64,000 bases of DNA from Ascaphus truei. Taxonomy: Eukaryota > Chordata > Amphibia > Anura > Ascaphidae. How positions within the stretch are numbered: the stretch's first letter is position 1; the number at the start of each line of letters is the position of its first letter. This document shows positions 30,849-44,872 of this stretch, piece after piece. Location of the stretch: contig WSYH01001928.1 in NCBI GenBank assembly GCA_036426205.1, positions 3,355 to 67,354 of the forward strand, read 5' to 3'. The translations under genes and the position numbers were made by a program. The notes under the pieces are model-generated. The model saw only the letters and a program-made list of their open reading frames with translations, did no database searches and was not told where the DNA came from.

Positions 30849-33800
30849 TATATATATATACATCTGACTCCACTTGAGGGGGGAGGACTATTCCCTCCCA
30901 GGGGAACTGGACACGGGGTGGGATCACCCCGTGGAGGAGACAGGGAGGGTGAGTGTTCGCCGCGGGAACGCTGATATAGTGCTCCTCTAGGGAGTGACAA
31001 CCTGTGGAATATCTGTAAGGATTTGCAAGTACAAGTTGATTGGTTAAGGTACACTGCTGTGTGTGTGTTGAAAGTATAGCAGTAATAGTCCTGCGAAGAC
31101 TCACTTCCCCTCTGGCGGAAGGCTGTCCGCGGTGGAGAGACTTTGCCAACGGCCATTAACGAAGAGCTCCCCCGGTGTTTTGCAAGCCCCGCCTGGTAGG
31201 ATGTGCTCATAGACCAATATGCGTAATTGGAACCCTTGCTAGTGGTACTGGGGCTGACCGGCGAGACCTATTGTACTTGAACCTTGCCTTGCTCCCCAAT
31301 ATCTGCTGCCGCTGTCTGCCCCACCTGGCGGTGCCCTTTTTGTCTACCCCCTTACGGGACCTCATCCTGGAGGGGAACTAATGATGAACGACCCCACCCT
31401 CCCCTTTTGCTCACTATCCCCGCGAGCGAGGCGGCTAGTTTGTCGTGTCAGAATTCCGCTAATCCCGTGTCGAGCACATCCACGGAAGCAATGGGTGCGT
31501 AGTGATTGCTACAAACTCCAATTGACAAGCAATAACCAGTTAACACACCCCACACAGCTTACCACCGCCGCTATAAAGGTAGCTTCCTTAGCCACCATGC
31601 CCAAAGCTAAACCTGAAGTTAAAGGGCCTTGTCGGGACGCTACCTGGTTGCCCACGGGAGAGGCGGAGATAGATCCATGGAAGGAACAGACCAGGGGAGT
31701 ATGGAAGAATGGTCCTTGCCCGACTGGTTGAACGGCAACGACCTGGAGTTTCTTGCTACCCCCGGCGTCCACCTTGATCAGCATTCATCGAGAACAATTC
31801 ACGCCTCCCCTAACCTCTCGCATGATGCTCGAGTTCCTATTGAAGCCTATAAACACTAAGAGAATGATGCGCCTTGTGGGCCAATCACTTGCCATACATC
31901 ATAGGAAGGGTGAAATCTGTCTGCGTATATACAATACGCCGAGTTGCAAATCTCCTCGGCCTCTGCTGCATCATAAATATGTGACTTGCGCCTCTCAGTG
32001 GACGAGATACCTCACTCCGCAGAGCACTACCTACGGAGGGTCCAGACCTACTCACCCTATAGCCACGCACTGATTCGCGATCAATCTCACTAGAAGATCC
32101 CCCCTTCGTTTATCAACACTCTGCATCAAGTCAAAGACAACGAGACGCATCTGCTCTGCACTCCCCACCAGAAGGCAAGGAAAGCAGTCAGCACTAAACC
32201 AAAAGGAAGTGCTGAGAAGAAGGAGGAACTACCGACAACACCCAGCCCCCGAAAGGCCAAAATACGCTGACGACCTCGCCTCCGTACGAACCGCTGTACC
32301 ACCCCCCCCCGGATATGTCCTGCTTGCAAATTCGGAAGAAGAAAGACAACATCTCTTACACGTCGGATGGGCGAATCTCGTCACCGTAGCCCGTCCGCCC
32401 AAGAATTCACGCCCCAGGCCATGTTCCGGTGTATGTGTTCCGCTGTCCAAACACTCCGGGGCCCCCCCAAAGTGGGAAGACCCCGCTAGGAAGAGGGTAA
32501 CCGGCGTGAGACCTGTCGCATTGATCCGGTGTTAGTGGACCGTATACTACTCCGTCCGCCGCTACTAGACACGGGTTTTCAAGTCACCATCATATATATC
32601 TGGGACTTCTTTATCGACATCTCCAACCAGCGGCCTCCTGGAGACCGCCGAACATATCAAGTACAGGCTAAGTTATGACGACTATCCCATCGTACGGACT
32701 GGGGAACCTGGGCCTGAGATGACAACAGCTCAACACGGGAAATCTCTCACCCATGAAAGGTGGACGGCTTGGTGTCCCAACCCAAGATACCCCTAGTACC
32801 CCCATCATCCCTCCGGTAAACAATGCTGAACTTTGTGCAAGCCGTCCCCCCGTGGGCCCTACTTACAACTAAGCTAACGAACTACCCATTCAGCCACCGT
32901 GTTCAGCTGGTTTCAGGTAGTCCTGCCTCCCTCCTCAATCCCCCTCTGCGGACTACGGACTGCTGTTTCTGCGGGCGGGAGGGTTTGACCAAAACTCTTA
33001 CCAGTAGAGACGCAGAGGTATCCCCGCCTGTGTGCCTACGATGAACGATTAGAAATTTTGGTCATTAATGGGTCATTACACACCTTTACCTCCCAGGCCT
33101 TTCCCCACAAAGATCATAAAGCCATTAACGTGGCCAAGGTTGCTCTGGGAAGTATTTTTATGCATTATGGGCTTCCTCAACGCTTCCACTCCGCTCCTGA
33201 CAAGAGAACTCTCGAAAGCAAATTAATCACAAAACTGCTAAACCCCTTACACTATCACAAAAGTCTGTACTACCTTCCTACGACCCCTACCACCCCGAAG
33301 GGGATGCACCTTCTCGAACGGTTCAAACCCTACCCTACTAGACCATGTTAGGCACGTAACGGGTAGTGGAAAAGACTGAATGAGTCGGCACGTGAAACAC
33401 TATCCAGGCTTACAAGTTATACACGCACGATTCTACCAGGTCTCGCATACTTCTCATGTTTTGGCCGGGAAGCTAGACCTGCCTGTGGACAGTACGTTGA
33501 GAGTCTCCACTGAGGAGTACATAATACTAACCATTCCTCCCGCTATGTGTCAGAGATTGCAAGAAAACACCTGCCACGGGCCTACGTACAAGCCGAAATC
33601 ACTGAAAAACTGAATGCCGGAAATAAAAAGGGCGGTATTATCATAAGGTGAAACACAGAACATTAACCCTGTGTGATGCGCCTTACTTCTCCGTAACCCT
33701 GGGGACGTTACCATAGGAAAACAAAATTGCCGACTGATGGCGGAGGGATTGTACGAGTGTCCCGTCAAATGCCCGGTCTTTTCCGGTCCTAGCCGCATCG

Positions 33801-35595
33801 AAATACTTCGGAGGGGGCCGTTAAAACCTGGCTATCGTAATCATTTGCCTCCCTATTCCCCGAGTAGTGAGGGGATTGGAGTGGCCGGCATCCCCCTTGG
33901 ATGGGGAAATGTCATCAGAAGAAGAGTCAGGGAACTCCAGTTCCGGAAGATCCACAAGAGGAACCTCTCAAAGGGTGGCCCCTCAACAGAGATGCACCTC
34001 CTGTGGGGGGAGAGTATGACTTCGGGTTAAAGGGCTCATGAAGTGCTCAACCCCATGGGGGTGGCTCCGAAGATGTCAGTCTAGACCGCATAGCCCTCTT
34101 CGTACCAATTTTGACAAGGTAGAGAGCGCAATCCCCTCAAGGAAGAACTCAAAGTCCAGACGCAGACCTCACTCTCCACGGCCGAGTGACCGAACAGAGC
34201 CGTTAATAGGCGGAGTCGAGAAATGGGCAATCTCCAATGAGGATGGCCTATCTATCAGTGTTGGGGCAACACGTCCACTACGTAGGCTCAGCAGTGGTGC
34301 TCGCAATCGATTGCAATCAGTGCATTGTGTGTTTAGCGAGATGTACATCTGTTTAAAGGAGGAATGTATATTAGCTTTTCTCATTAAAATACAACGTTTT
34401 GTGCCAGTTTAGATAGTGCTTGTCCAAGCGGGGCCGTTGGAATCCACACAGGGGGGAGGATGTATCCGGGACCCCCCCTTCTCGCCCTTGTTGTTGTTGA
34501 GGGGGGGTGAGTTCGCCTGCATAGTGAGCGCTCCATACGGAGCTCGCGTCGGCAAGGCGACCAGTTAGGTTTGGTTACCAACGTGCAGACTAACCTAGCC
34601 AAGGTTCGCATGCGCCAGGCAAAGGGAGGGGGTTAAGCAAAGCCCGCGAAGGAGGAGAGTTCCGATGGAGGGCAGGTAGCTGAGACACAGGTTCCCATCA
34701 CCCCCGTGGTTCCCCGTGATAGCGCTGAGCCAATGGTTTTGGGATTTAGTAGGATGAAAGGAAGTGGTTGCCGCACGTTGGTTCAGAGCTCGCTGCGAGA
34801 GAGATGGAGCTTCGTTTTGGGAAAGCAGCCCGTCCCCTACTTAGGCCGCATGCCCCAGGCCCAATTAGTGCCCCTAGTCCCATAGAGACAAGCGGAGCTA
34901 AGGACTTGCCATAGTTAGGTTCCGTTCCCTTCCCTTTTTTTTGCCGCACTCCACCATACCATACAGTTTTCTAGTGGCGGGAGGTCTGGGCTCAGACCCC
35001 ACTAAGCAAGCCGCAGCGTGTCCTGGGATATCGCCCTGGACATTCAAGCGGTGACTCATCTGCACCTCGCTGATCCTTTGTGAGATTTGTATGCATCACC
35101 GTGTACTGGAGTCACTCGGCAGTAATTACGCCAGTGCAACCAACGTTATATCAGACACAGTGGGCCTGCCAGTCACCCTCATATATTATATATATATCTG
35201 ACCTCACTTGAGGGTGTGGGAGGACTATTCCCCAGGGAAACTGAGACACGTTGGTGGAATCAACCCGGTGGGGGAGACGGTGGTGAGCGTTTCGCCGTGG
35301 TACGCTATTATAGTGTCTCCTCTAGGAGGGACACCTGTGGTATATGTTTAAGGATATTGCCAAGTAAAGTTGTTTTGGTTAAGGTACACGGCTGTGTGTG
35401 TGTTGAAGGTATATAAGTCTTGCTAGCAAGACCCACTTCCCCTCTGTCGAAGCTGTCGCTGGTGGGCCTTGCACCCAAGTTAAATGTATTGTTGTAACAC
35501 CAGGCTCTCTCCGTGGCAGAGGCTCAGACCGCTGTGACCTACTGTAGATACACAATGCATATAGTGGCGCTGTGTTCGCTAGGAAGCAGGCTACA
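30849..35595 (+). pseudogene. Noisy copy of element B (partial 5' LTR to 3' LTR)
   Basis: This matches 14662-19255: LTR tail, gag (about 31140-32510), protease DTG region (about 32570), integrase (about 33050-33830), C-terminal tail, PPT and 3' LTR (34461-35595). It has the same RT deletion as the clean copy. At one place the copy (31600-31730) keeps gag open where the clean copy stops, so some clean-copy lesions may themselves be errors. Confidence 0.85.
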
Positions 35596-36383
35596 AGGTA
35601 TAAAAGAAATAAGTCAAACCAATGTGTCTAAATAAACGGTAGGGGGAGAAATGGACAAAAGGAAGGCCGTTTAGGATTCTTTATCAGTAGAAGGAGGGGA
35701 CTCGTTATCAGAATTATAAGGAATGTCACAAAATTGCAAAAGGGCAACAAAAAACAGAGCAAAAATGGATAATGAAAAAGGATTGCAATAGAAAGTAAGG
35801 TCACCCTAAAAGTTCTTTAATACTTAATACAATAAAATTAGAGAAAAAAAATATAGGACCCTTTCAGTTTGAGATTGGCAGGCAGATGATTGTAGATAAG
35901 GACAAAGCTGAGGTCTAAACAAATTCTTTGCCTCTGTGTTTACCAGGGAAGCATCACAAGTTCCAATAGTAGTACCACAGGAGGAAGCCACAACGCCCTC
36001 ATATTCATGAACAATCCTTGCTGTGTCTTATTCAATTTACTTTCACACTTGTATTCTTTTTTCAAGATGGTGTTGCTCCTGCCCATCTGCTTTAAATGTC
36101 CCTCACATGTGCAATTAAGATTGCCTTGGTCCCAGCCAGGTTGACTGTTGAAGAAACGTTATAATGTAGCCCTTTTCACTATAAATAACTGGGTCCACTG
36201 ATGCGTTATACCTGTGGCTCACAGAGATCTGAGCCTTCCACTACTGGGAGCCTGGGGGCACAATAAGTAACTTGCAGCGCCTCCCACTTGCTTTAGGATC
36301 CCCATATGTAAGATTTCCCTGACAAGATAACTATACAATCCACATGATCAGGTAACCTTTTGACTATAGATATATATTATACA
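35596..36383. pseudogene. Noisy copy of the CR1-1 right fragment and LTR fragment D
   Basis: It matches 19256-20047 in order and orientation, including the abrupt CR1/D border and the D/C border at 36384. Confidence 0.8.
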
Positions 36384-38448
36384 TGTAAAACGGGTATTTC
36401 CACCCCACCGAATGCATATACAGTGTGGGTGCGCAGACATACAGTGTTACCAGGTGGTGGCTTTACCTTTAGGCTCACAGAGGGCTCGAGCTTCGCCACG
36501 GTGACCCTTGGGCATTATCTTATGACTAGTGTAACTCTGGTACTCGGTCAGCGCCTCCACCTGCGTGGTTCCTAGCATAGCGGAAAGGTCCCCTCGCATG
36601 ACACATACATAGATCACACACCGTGAATTATTATAACCAATACGTTTCCTTAGGAAACATAAGATAAACAGCATCAACACGAATAAAATATCTACGGGTG
36701 TCCCTCTCTAGAGGCGACACTGACCACGCGTCACGCAGGACGCTTTCCAAAACACACGGATATCCCACCCAGTGTCCAAAGATCCCCACCCAATGTCCCG
36801 CACTCTTGCAGAGAGCGGATATGGTGACTGCGCAGTCACTATTAAGCTAGGGCCCATTGGTGCACTTAAGAGTTATAGTATCCTGTCCCAACACTCCCAT
36901 AGCTCTGATCTCCAACTGGCTTCGCAAAAGGGATCCGGCGACCGACGAACAACACCCGGAAACTCACTTCCGAACGATCCACCAAGAGGCCTGCAACAGC
37001 CGCCACGAGACTTTCGCCACTCGCTGCAACGGTGATCGCAGGAGCGGCCGCTGTGTCCCCTGTATGGTTCCTTCTGAACTAAGTGACAAGCTCTGTACTA
37101 TAGCCCGTCCTCTCACAGCAAAAGCAACCTGTAATGTGCCCTTGGGAAAACTCCAGGGGCCTACGGGGTCGCTACTCTTATGCAGTGGGTCCCTGACCCC
37201 CCCCCCCCCCCTCACGCCGCACTACGCACTAAACGACCCTCCTCCCGTACTTCACAAGTCCCCTTACCCGTCCTACTAGCTAACGTATCCTCCAGCGCTG
37301 CAGCACACATGCCGTCAATACCCACTGGGGCTTGTACTAGCGTGTCTGCCAACACTGTGCGCGTACCGACCTAACGGCACGCAGCCTGACCTGACCAGCG
37401 TCCCTATCTGGGCCGTCCCTTACACACTCGCCACTAGTCTGGGGGAGATGGGGCCTACCTAGATGTAAGGACCTTACGCGGTTGCAGGAGCTTCACTCGC
37501 TCCCAGCCCCCCTGTCTTCCTGCTCCCACTATCACTCCACGTAGTGCAGGTTGTCCCCAACCTGCAAGGCTCATCCCTGGCAACACTCACCTACTGGGCA
37601 ACTCAGAGCTACCTTGGTGGCCGTTGGGGGTTGCTGGCTATCTCAGTGTCCTTACTGCCGTGCACCCCTACCCTCCTCCCTTGTCGGCTCCTGATCTTTC
37701 ACTAACTATCGTGCTCCAATCCCGCGAATGTATCTCTTTGCTCCAGGGCAATCCTCCAGCCTATTGGCTCCCTGGGGTCATGTGGCCTCTACCCCTAGCA
37801 CCCTGGGGGATTGCAGTCCTGCGCTTGCGCTGCACGAGCTCTCTCTGTGGGCGCCCAGCGCTGTTGGGCTCCTTGCATATGCGGCAACCACACTCACAAT
37901 GGGGCGCCCTGCTTCCGCGAGCCGCCGGGACCCTAGGACGTGACGCGCCTTAGCAACGCCCGATTGTTATCCCCGCCGCAACCGCCGCATACATTAAGAG
38001 ACGCGCTGCTTCCCTGCCCGTCCCCCACCCTTGGAAGCAGCCGTCGGGCCCGGCGCTGGCTCCGGGCGGCACCCTGGACCGCACTGCTCCAAAGGAGTTG
38101 GGGTCCTCAAGGACGCTGCTGCAGACCAGTGCTACTCTCTCTCCCCCCCTGATGAAAACTCCAACGTCCCCGCTTGGGAACTATATACCTGGTACAAAAG
38201 TATATAATCAAAATGCATTGCTAGGAAATACCACTTTACATGTCCGTTACTGTAAATATCAGGTTACATGCACTTCACCACCAATTACCCAAAGCGAGCT
38301 GAGGACCATTTGGGTGCCCTAACTGTATCAGTTGTGCGTAACCTAACTTTTGCGTCCGTAGCCTCACCTGGGTTGAATCTCTTGAGAGCATTCTCTGGGT
38401 ATCAGTCCTCCCGTTCCATACTACTTCCCTCTCCCCCTTGGAAGGAAT
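36384..38448 (-). repeat. Noisy copy of the element C 3' LTR
   Basis: It matches 20048-22092. The same length to the polypurine tract and L1 target duplication is kept. Confidence 0.8.
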
Positions 38449-41400
38449 AGTACAATGTCTTTTTTTTTTTTTTTTCCCCAATCTTTTTTTTTCTTTTATA
38501 GAACAATGAGTAATGGTACATACAGGGGTTTACATTGGTATAGCATTTCACTTTTGGGATAGTTGAACTTGATTGTAGAGCGCGTAACACTCTCAATAAA
38601 ACATTTTTCTCATTTACTATATAGAAGTGGAAGGGGTGGGACTCAGGTTTGGGGAGATAGTTGGGATGGACATACAGAAAGGGGGTGGGGGTAGGGGGTA
38701 AACTGGGGAGGTTGAGGGGTGGGGGGTGGGGGGAGGAGGGTGGAGGGTGTGGTGAGTAGTTTCTGTTCCCTCCTCTCTCATCTTTCATTTAGGGGGGGGA
38801 GGGGTGGGGGAAAGGGGACAGTCATGTTTTCTCAACTCTGTTTGACTTTTTCAATCGGGGAGTTGTTTGCCTTTGTCTGGCCTGATATCGGAGAGGGGCT
38901 CCGAGCTTGTCCTGGTTATCCCATGTAATTGGTGAAAATTGTGGCATTTTTTGTTTGAGCATTGCGTTAATTTTTTCCATGTTCTGACTCACGTTATTCT
39001 GTTTACTACTGTTCTGGAGGGAGCTTTCAGCTGTTTCCAGGATGCTGGCCCACCGAGCATCTTGCTGCCGTGAGTATGGCCGACTCAATGCCTGGATGTG
39101 GGCGTGGCGATGTCCTCTTTGGCGCTGTCCCGCACAGATGTCAGAGGATCCAGTGGGACTTTCCGAGGCCCCGGGATCTCGTCCAGCAATCTTTCTGGAC
39201 TCCGGACCAAAATTTCTTGGATCTCAGAGGGCAGTGTCCACCATACAGTATTGGCCATGTCTTCCTTTTTTACCACATCCTCTCCGCCACAATCATGTGT
39301 GTCCGGGACAGATCTGGCTCAATCTACTCGGGGTCAGGTACCAGTGAAATAATATTTTGTAAATATTTTCTTTTGTTGTCGAGCAAATTGAGGTTTTGTG
39401 GCTGACTCCCGATGTCCTCCCCAGTCTGTAAGATCTAATGTTATCCAGGTCTATACACCTTTTTTGCATATAAGCATGTGTGGGCGAGGGAGGGGTTTTT
39501 CGGATTATACCGTAAATTGACATGTAATAGCCCTTTTTGGTATTCTTCTTTCACTTGGCAGAGTGACTCAAATTTTGGTTAGGGGGGGGGATTTTAGGGT
39601 GGGTATAGAGCCTCTGTGTGAAATTCTACCTGTAGAATGGCAAAAATGGGGAAATGGGGGGCCGTTATTTGTTTTTTGAGCTCCTGAAGGACAGAGCTTC
39701 AATTATCTCTATAAGATCCGCCACCCAGGCAATATTGAGGGCTGAAATAGACCAATTGGGGCTTGGGTGCATCCTGTGGGAATTCAGGGTTCCCAGTAAA
39801 GGGGTGAGTTTGGGAGGGGGTTGAAGTTAGGCCTATATTTACCCTCTGGTTTTGACCAAATAGACCACGTCATTTCATTGCTTCCTGTTCAAATTCTGGG
39901 CGGGCTTGTTTCTTTATATTGCTGGGGACCATAGCATACGGAGAGGGTACACGGGGGAACCATAGCTACTCCATTCCATTTCCAACCAGCAGTGCTGTAC
40001 TCGGGGATTTATTCCATACTACGCTTGTCTGAGCTGAACCGCTTTGGTGTACTTTGACCACGTCTTGCACTCCCAGTCCCCTCTTGTCTTTGCTGCCAGA
40101 GGCACCGATCTCGGGACTCTGGGTTTTTTTTTTGCTTCATATAACTGCATTATCTGCTTGTGGTTATTTGCTTTAGCTCAGCTTAGCGGTATGGGAAGGA
40201 GTGTTTGAAAAATATATAACAAGCGTGGGTAGAATATTTCAGTTTTGTGCGGAGACTATTTCTGCTGTCCAACACTAGGAAATCTGGTCATGTATGTCCA
40301 ATCTCAAGATCCCTTTTATTGACTAAATGGGGGGGATCATAGTTTTTCTAGCATGATACATTTTAATATTTTTATTCCTAAGTATTTTATAATGGGAAGA
40401 GTTCCATCTATTTTGTACATTCGTTGGAGGATTTTTCCATGTGGTTGCGGTGAGGGATATATCAGGGCCTCAGATTTGTCCCTGTTTTATCTTATAATCT
40501 GAGCCTGACTATTGATCTAGTATTTGTGGAGGTTGGGAAGGGAGAATAGTGTGGGTTAGTTAGGGTCAGAATAACGTCGTCCGCGAAAAGGATTTTTATA
40601 TCATTTTTGGTCAGCTATGGTAATGCCTGATATTTCTCGTGTCCTGCTCTACTTGGGCCGTCCAGGGTTCATTGAAATGCGAAGCGCAAGGGGTAGGGAC
40701 CGCCCTGCCTGTTTCCGTTTGTTGTTTATGTGTATCGGACGGATGTCCTCCTGGTAATTTCAAATATGCGGTGTGGTTCTGGTATAGTGGCTCCGATCCC
40801 CTCCAGACAATGGGCCTGAGAAGCCGAACTTGATCAGAGTTTTGTCTAGTAAGGTCCTCTTGATACATCAAATGCCTCTCTCAGCGTCTGACTTAGGATC
40901 ATTGCTTGAGTTTGTTAGAGAGCACGGGTCGATAATGTTAATAATTTGTGCGGGTGTTCAAGGGCCTGTCTTTCCTGACACAAATCCCACTTTGGTCTAT
41001 ATGAATTAGTCTGGGGGAGAATAGGAATTTAACCGTTTTCATGGATCTTGCTAAAGAGTTTTTAGGTCTGTGTTAAGCAGGAATTGGGTCTGTAGTTACC
41101 GCTTGCAGCGGGTCCCTCCTTCCTTTGTGACTAATAGCTAGGTGGCGCCTGTCAATTGTGCTGGGACGGGGCTCCTTCTAGAAAGGGTTAAACATATCAA
41201 GTAGAAAGGGGATAGCGGCACTTTAAATTTTTGTATAATAAGCTTTGAGAACCGTCTGGACCAGGGTTTTGCTAGTCTTAAGGGTGCTGTATGGCTTGCG
41301 CCAGTTCTTCCTGGGGATTTTAACCATTATGGCTTTGAGTTCCTCCTGCTCCGTGAAAGATGGTAATTGCATTCGATCTACACTGCATAATACAGTCTAC

Positions 41401-44400
41401 TCTGCTGGGTCCTGTAGGGGGTGGGTATTGTAAGTCTCCGTATAATATTTGCAAATTCTTGGTGCCATTTCCTTTTCAATATAGTGGTGTGGCCCACTTT
41501 ATTGCGCATTTTTTTGTGATTTGGGTGCCCTTGCTTTTATGCCCCAGTTTTGAATGCCAGAAAAAGGGGTATATCGGCCTTATTGTTGCCTTGTCACTAA
41601 AACCTTTGATGTGTACCATTTAAAGCTTTCTTGGAGGTAGGGGGGAGAGTGGAGGTGGGGGGGGGGGGGGTGGGGGAGAGTGTTAGTTTAAGACCTTTCA
41701 TATATGCATCACTATTCGTGTGTTAACACATTATATAGATGTTTAGGATACAGTTTTGACAACATATCACACAGTGGAAATTTCTAATCAGACATTATCT
41801 TACGTGTCTTCCTGAGAGGCTGGGGTGTATTCACAGATACCCTTAGGAAAGCAGTTCTTTCCTATCTTGGCCACTCCGGAGAACACGTGAGAGGAGGGGG
41901 GGGTGAAGGTTGGGGAGGGGACTGGTTTGGGAGGTGGAAGGGAGAGGGTGGGGGGGGGGGGGAAAGGGAGAAGGGGTGGGGGGGAGGGTCCTGAGATTAG
42001 CAGACATTCCTATACATTTTCAGTAGTCATATCACAGTTGCCTCTAGGTTGTTATGATTGCATTTTTGATTTGACAAGATCTCGCAGTGGGAAACCCAGA
42101 CACACATTTTCCCAGTATACCCTCTTTGCTGCTGCAGGATTTTACCCTTAGCTTTAAGCTTTAAGGGACCGTTTCTCTTTATATACGCCAGTCCGGGGTA
42201 CTGGGGAGATGGGGGGGGGGGGGGGGGAGAAGTGAGGGGAGTGTTTGGCGAAGGTCTGAGTTATTGTAGGGGGCCGGGGGTATGGGAAAAAGAAAGGGGG
42301 GGGAAGGGGTGGGGGGGGAGAGCGAGGGGGTCTTGGGATCCGGTAATCGGCCTCTGTACTTTTTGTGTTCATACGCAGCAGCTATAGGTTGTTCTGGAGC
42401 ATTTTTAGGCAGACAAGTTTTGAACAGTGGGAATCCCAGACACACATTCTCCTAGTATACCTCTATGCAAGCTGTAGGAGTATTACCTTAGCTTTAGGGA
42501 ACCGTTTCTCTTTGTGAGTAACCAGTTTGGAGAGCCGGGGATATGGGGGGGGGGGGGGGAGGGGGAGGGGGAGGAGGGGTTGGTTGAGGGGCTACAGAAG
42601 AAGGTGGGGGGTTGTGGGAAAATGAGGGGGGGGGGAGGGTATCTGATTTGTATCTCTCTTTAGACACCAGCCTAGTTCGCGACTCATAATTAAGCATTTT
42701 GACAGTTTGCAGGGTTATGTTTGCATTTTCATGGCATTTGTATACTCTATCTGCCTTAGTTCTTTACTTACAACCTGTATTGCTGCGGGCTTCTGTCGCT
42801 CGTATTTGATCAACCGATCCCCTTCACTTTCTATATAATCAGGGGGGGGAGGGGGGGAAGAAGGGTGGGTAGGTATATATGGAGGCATTTGGGTGAGCAC
42901 ACAATATTATTTGTATTTCTATACACATGGTAGTTCACAGACCCACGAGGGGTTTATTGAGCTCTTGTCTTAGTTCAGGGCCGCTTCGGCTCATCAGCTG
43001 TGTCGGGGTTGGGGAGAGGGATAGTGGAGCATCTCTTGTACTCTAAGGGGTGGTTGGGGTGATGGGGAAAAAAGGGGGGCGGGGTGGGGTGGATGCTTTC
43101 ATACGACCTGTCATTTGGAGATTGCGGTCCGGGAAAAAAAGGGGGGGGTCCGTTGTCCAAGTGGAGATCTGGGGGGGGTCCGCGACCCTGCTAGTGCGGG
43201 GGTCCTGAAGTCTAGTTCCCTTCCCCCAGGGAAGTAAAGACTGGAGGGGGAAAAATTAGGTGGCGGCCGTCTCCTCTTGGGGTTGTTTCGCCTTTTTGTG
43301 GTGGCTGGTCTTGTAATCCCGTTTTCAATGCGGTATCCTCGGAGCTGGTGACGTAAGCGGCTTCGGTCCCCGGTATCTCTTTAGGTGATCCAGCCGGCCG
43401 GCAGATCTACCGTGTTGTTTCGTCAGTGGCTGGTTTGTTCGGCAGATGGAGGTTTGCTCATTGCCGGGCTGTGCTGGGGATCGTTGCGGCTCGGCCCGCG
43501 GCATCTGAGGTAAGGAGGAGGAAGAGGTAGGGGAAGGGTGGGGGGGGGTGGGGTAGGGTGGGGTGGGAGGGGACTGGATTCTAAGTGGGGGGGGGAGTAT
43601 TTTTGTGTTGAGGTCGGTAATGGGGTGTAGTGGGGGGGAGGGGGGGAGTTGTCTAGTAGTGAGGAAGATCTGTGTGGGGGGAGTTAACTAGGGTACGGTG
43701 GGAGCCGTCTTGTCTTGCTTCGCGGGGTCTTTGTTGTTTCACTGGGCCTTTTGGCTGGCGATTCTTCCGACCTCTCGGCGTTTCAGCTGGATCCGCCGTG
43801 TGTTCTAGGGGGGCTTCTCTCTTTCCTCTTCTCTCTGGGTGGGGACGCCGATCACTTAAGGAACTCTTTCATGTCTTCTGGGTCGGTGATGGGTGTAGAA
43901 CCGCCCGTTCCTTGGGACAGTGCTTAAAGGGAAGCCCCAGCGGTACGGAGTTCCGCGGTCCCCCCTGAGAAGAGCTGTGAGATGCTCATCGCATCGCCTG
44001 CCCTCTTCAAGACTGTTGATCTGGAAAGGTCGTTAAATATTTATAGTGTAGTCTTCCATTTTGACGCTCCCTTCCCTTCTCGCCGCCGCTAGAATTTCTC
44101 TTTTTGCTGTAACGTGTGAAACTTCATTATTATGTCTCGTGGGCGATTTGGTCTGGCGATTTAGGGTCCAAGGGCTCTATGTGCCCTGTCAAGCAGGAGC
44201 TCGTGTTCAGTGAGGTCGGGGACTAGCTTTAAGAAGATCTTCTTGAGTAGATTGGCAGGGACTCTGGCAGGACGTCTCTCGGGTATTCCCCGAATCGCAG
44301 ATTCTGCTGCTGGTCTCTGTTCTCGTGATCCTCTATGGTGTTTTTCAACGCTGAATCATCGTGTCCCATTCTTGTAAGTCGTCCTCTAGATTGGAGTGTG

Positions 44401-44872
44401 TGTCCTGCAATTGTTGTAATTTGCGTCTCCACTGCGTCTGTTCGCCGCGTTCAGGTTGCTTATGTCTGCCCTGATGTCTCTTAAAACCTTCTCGAGGTCT
44501 TGCACAAATCCTTTCTCATCTTGAGAAGCGGGCCTCGAAGAAGCCGGGTTAAGCTCCTGTTGATAGGTCTGTTTGGTGCGGGGCAGCCGCCTCCGCGTGT
44601 CCTCGTGCTCCTCGTCGCCATCTTTGGGAGTCTGCGGTGTAATTCCATCTGGCCTCTGCGCGGGCAGAAAAATGTGGGTTACTGGTTCGCGCTCTGCTTC
44701 TTCTTGATTCTTCCCCTTCATGCTGGTTACTCTGGGGTGGTTGTCAGACACTTTTGGGGAGAAATCGCTCGGTTTGGTGTGCTTTTCTTATAGCTTTATT
44801 AGGAGGTGTCGGAGCTCTCCTCTCACCCTTCCATTCAGGTGACGTCACCGGAAGTCCTTCAGTACAATGTCT
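38449..44872 (-). mobile_element. Noisy copy of the whole L1 with both target duplications
   Basis: AGTACAATGTCT lies at 38449-38460 beside the poly-T, and again at 44861-44872 beside the 5' end. Between them is about 6.4 kb in the order poly-A, 3' UTR, ORF2 C-terminus (fragments 39523-38822), RT (40871-40611 and others), G-rich units (41640-42560), inter-ORF region, and ORF1 (about 44751-43800). This copy gives the true length and continuity of the L1 that the cleaner sequence has split. It has only one ORF1, where the cleaner sequence has two. Confidence 0.8.
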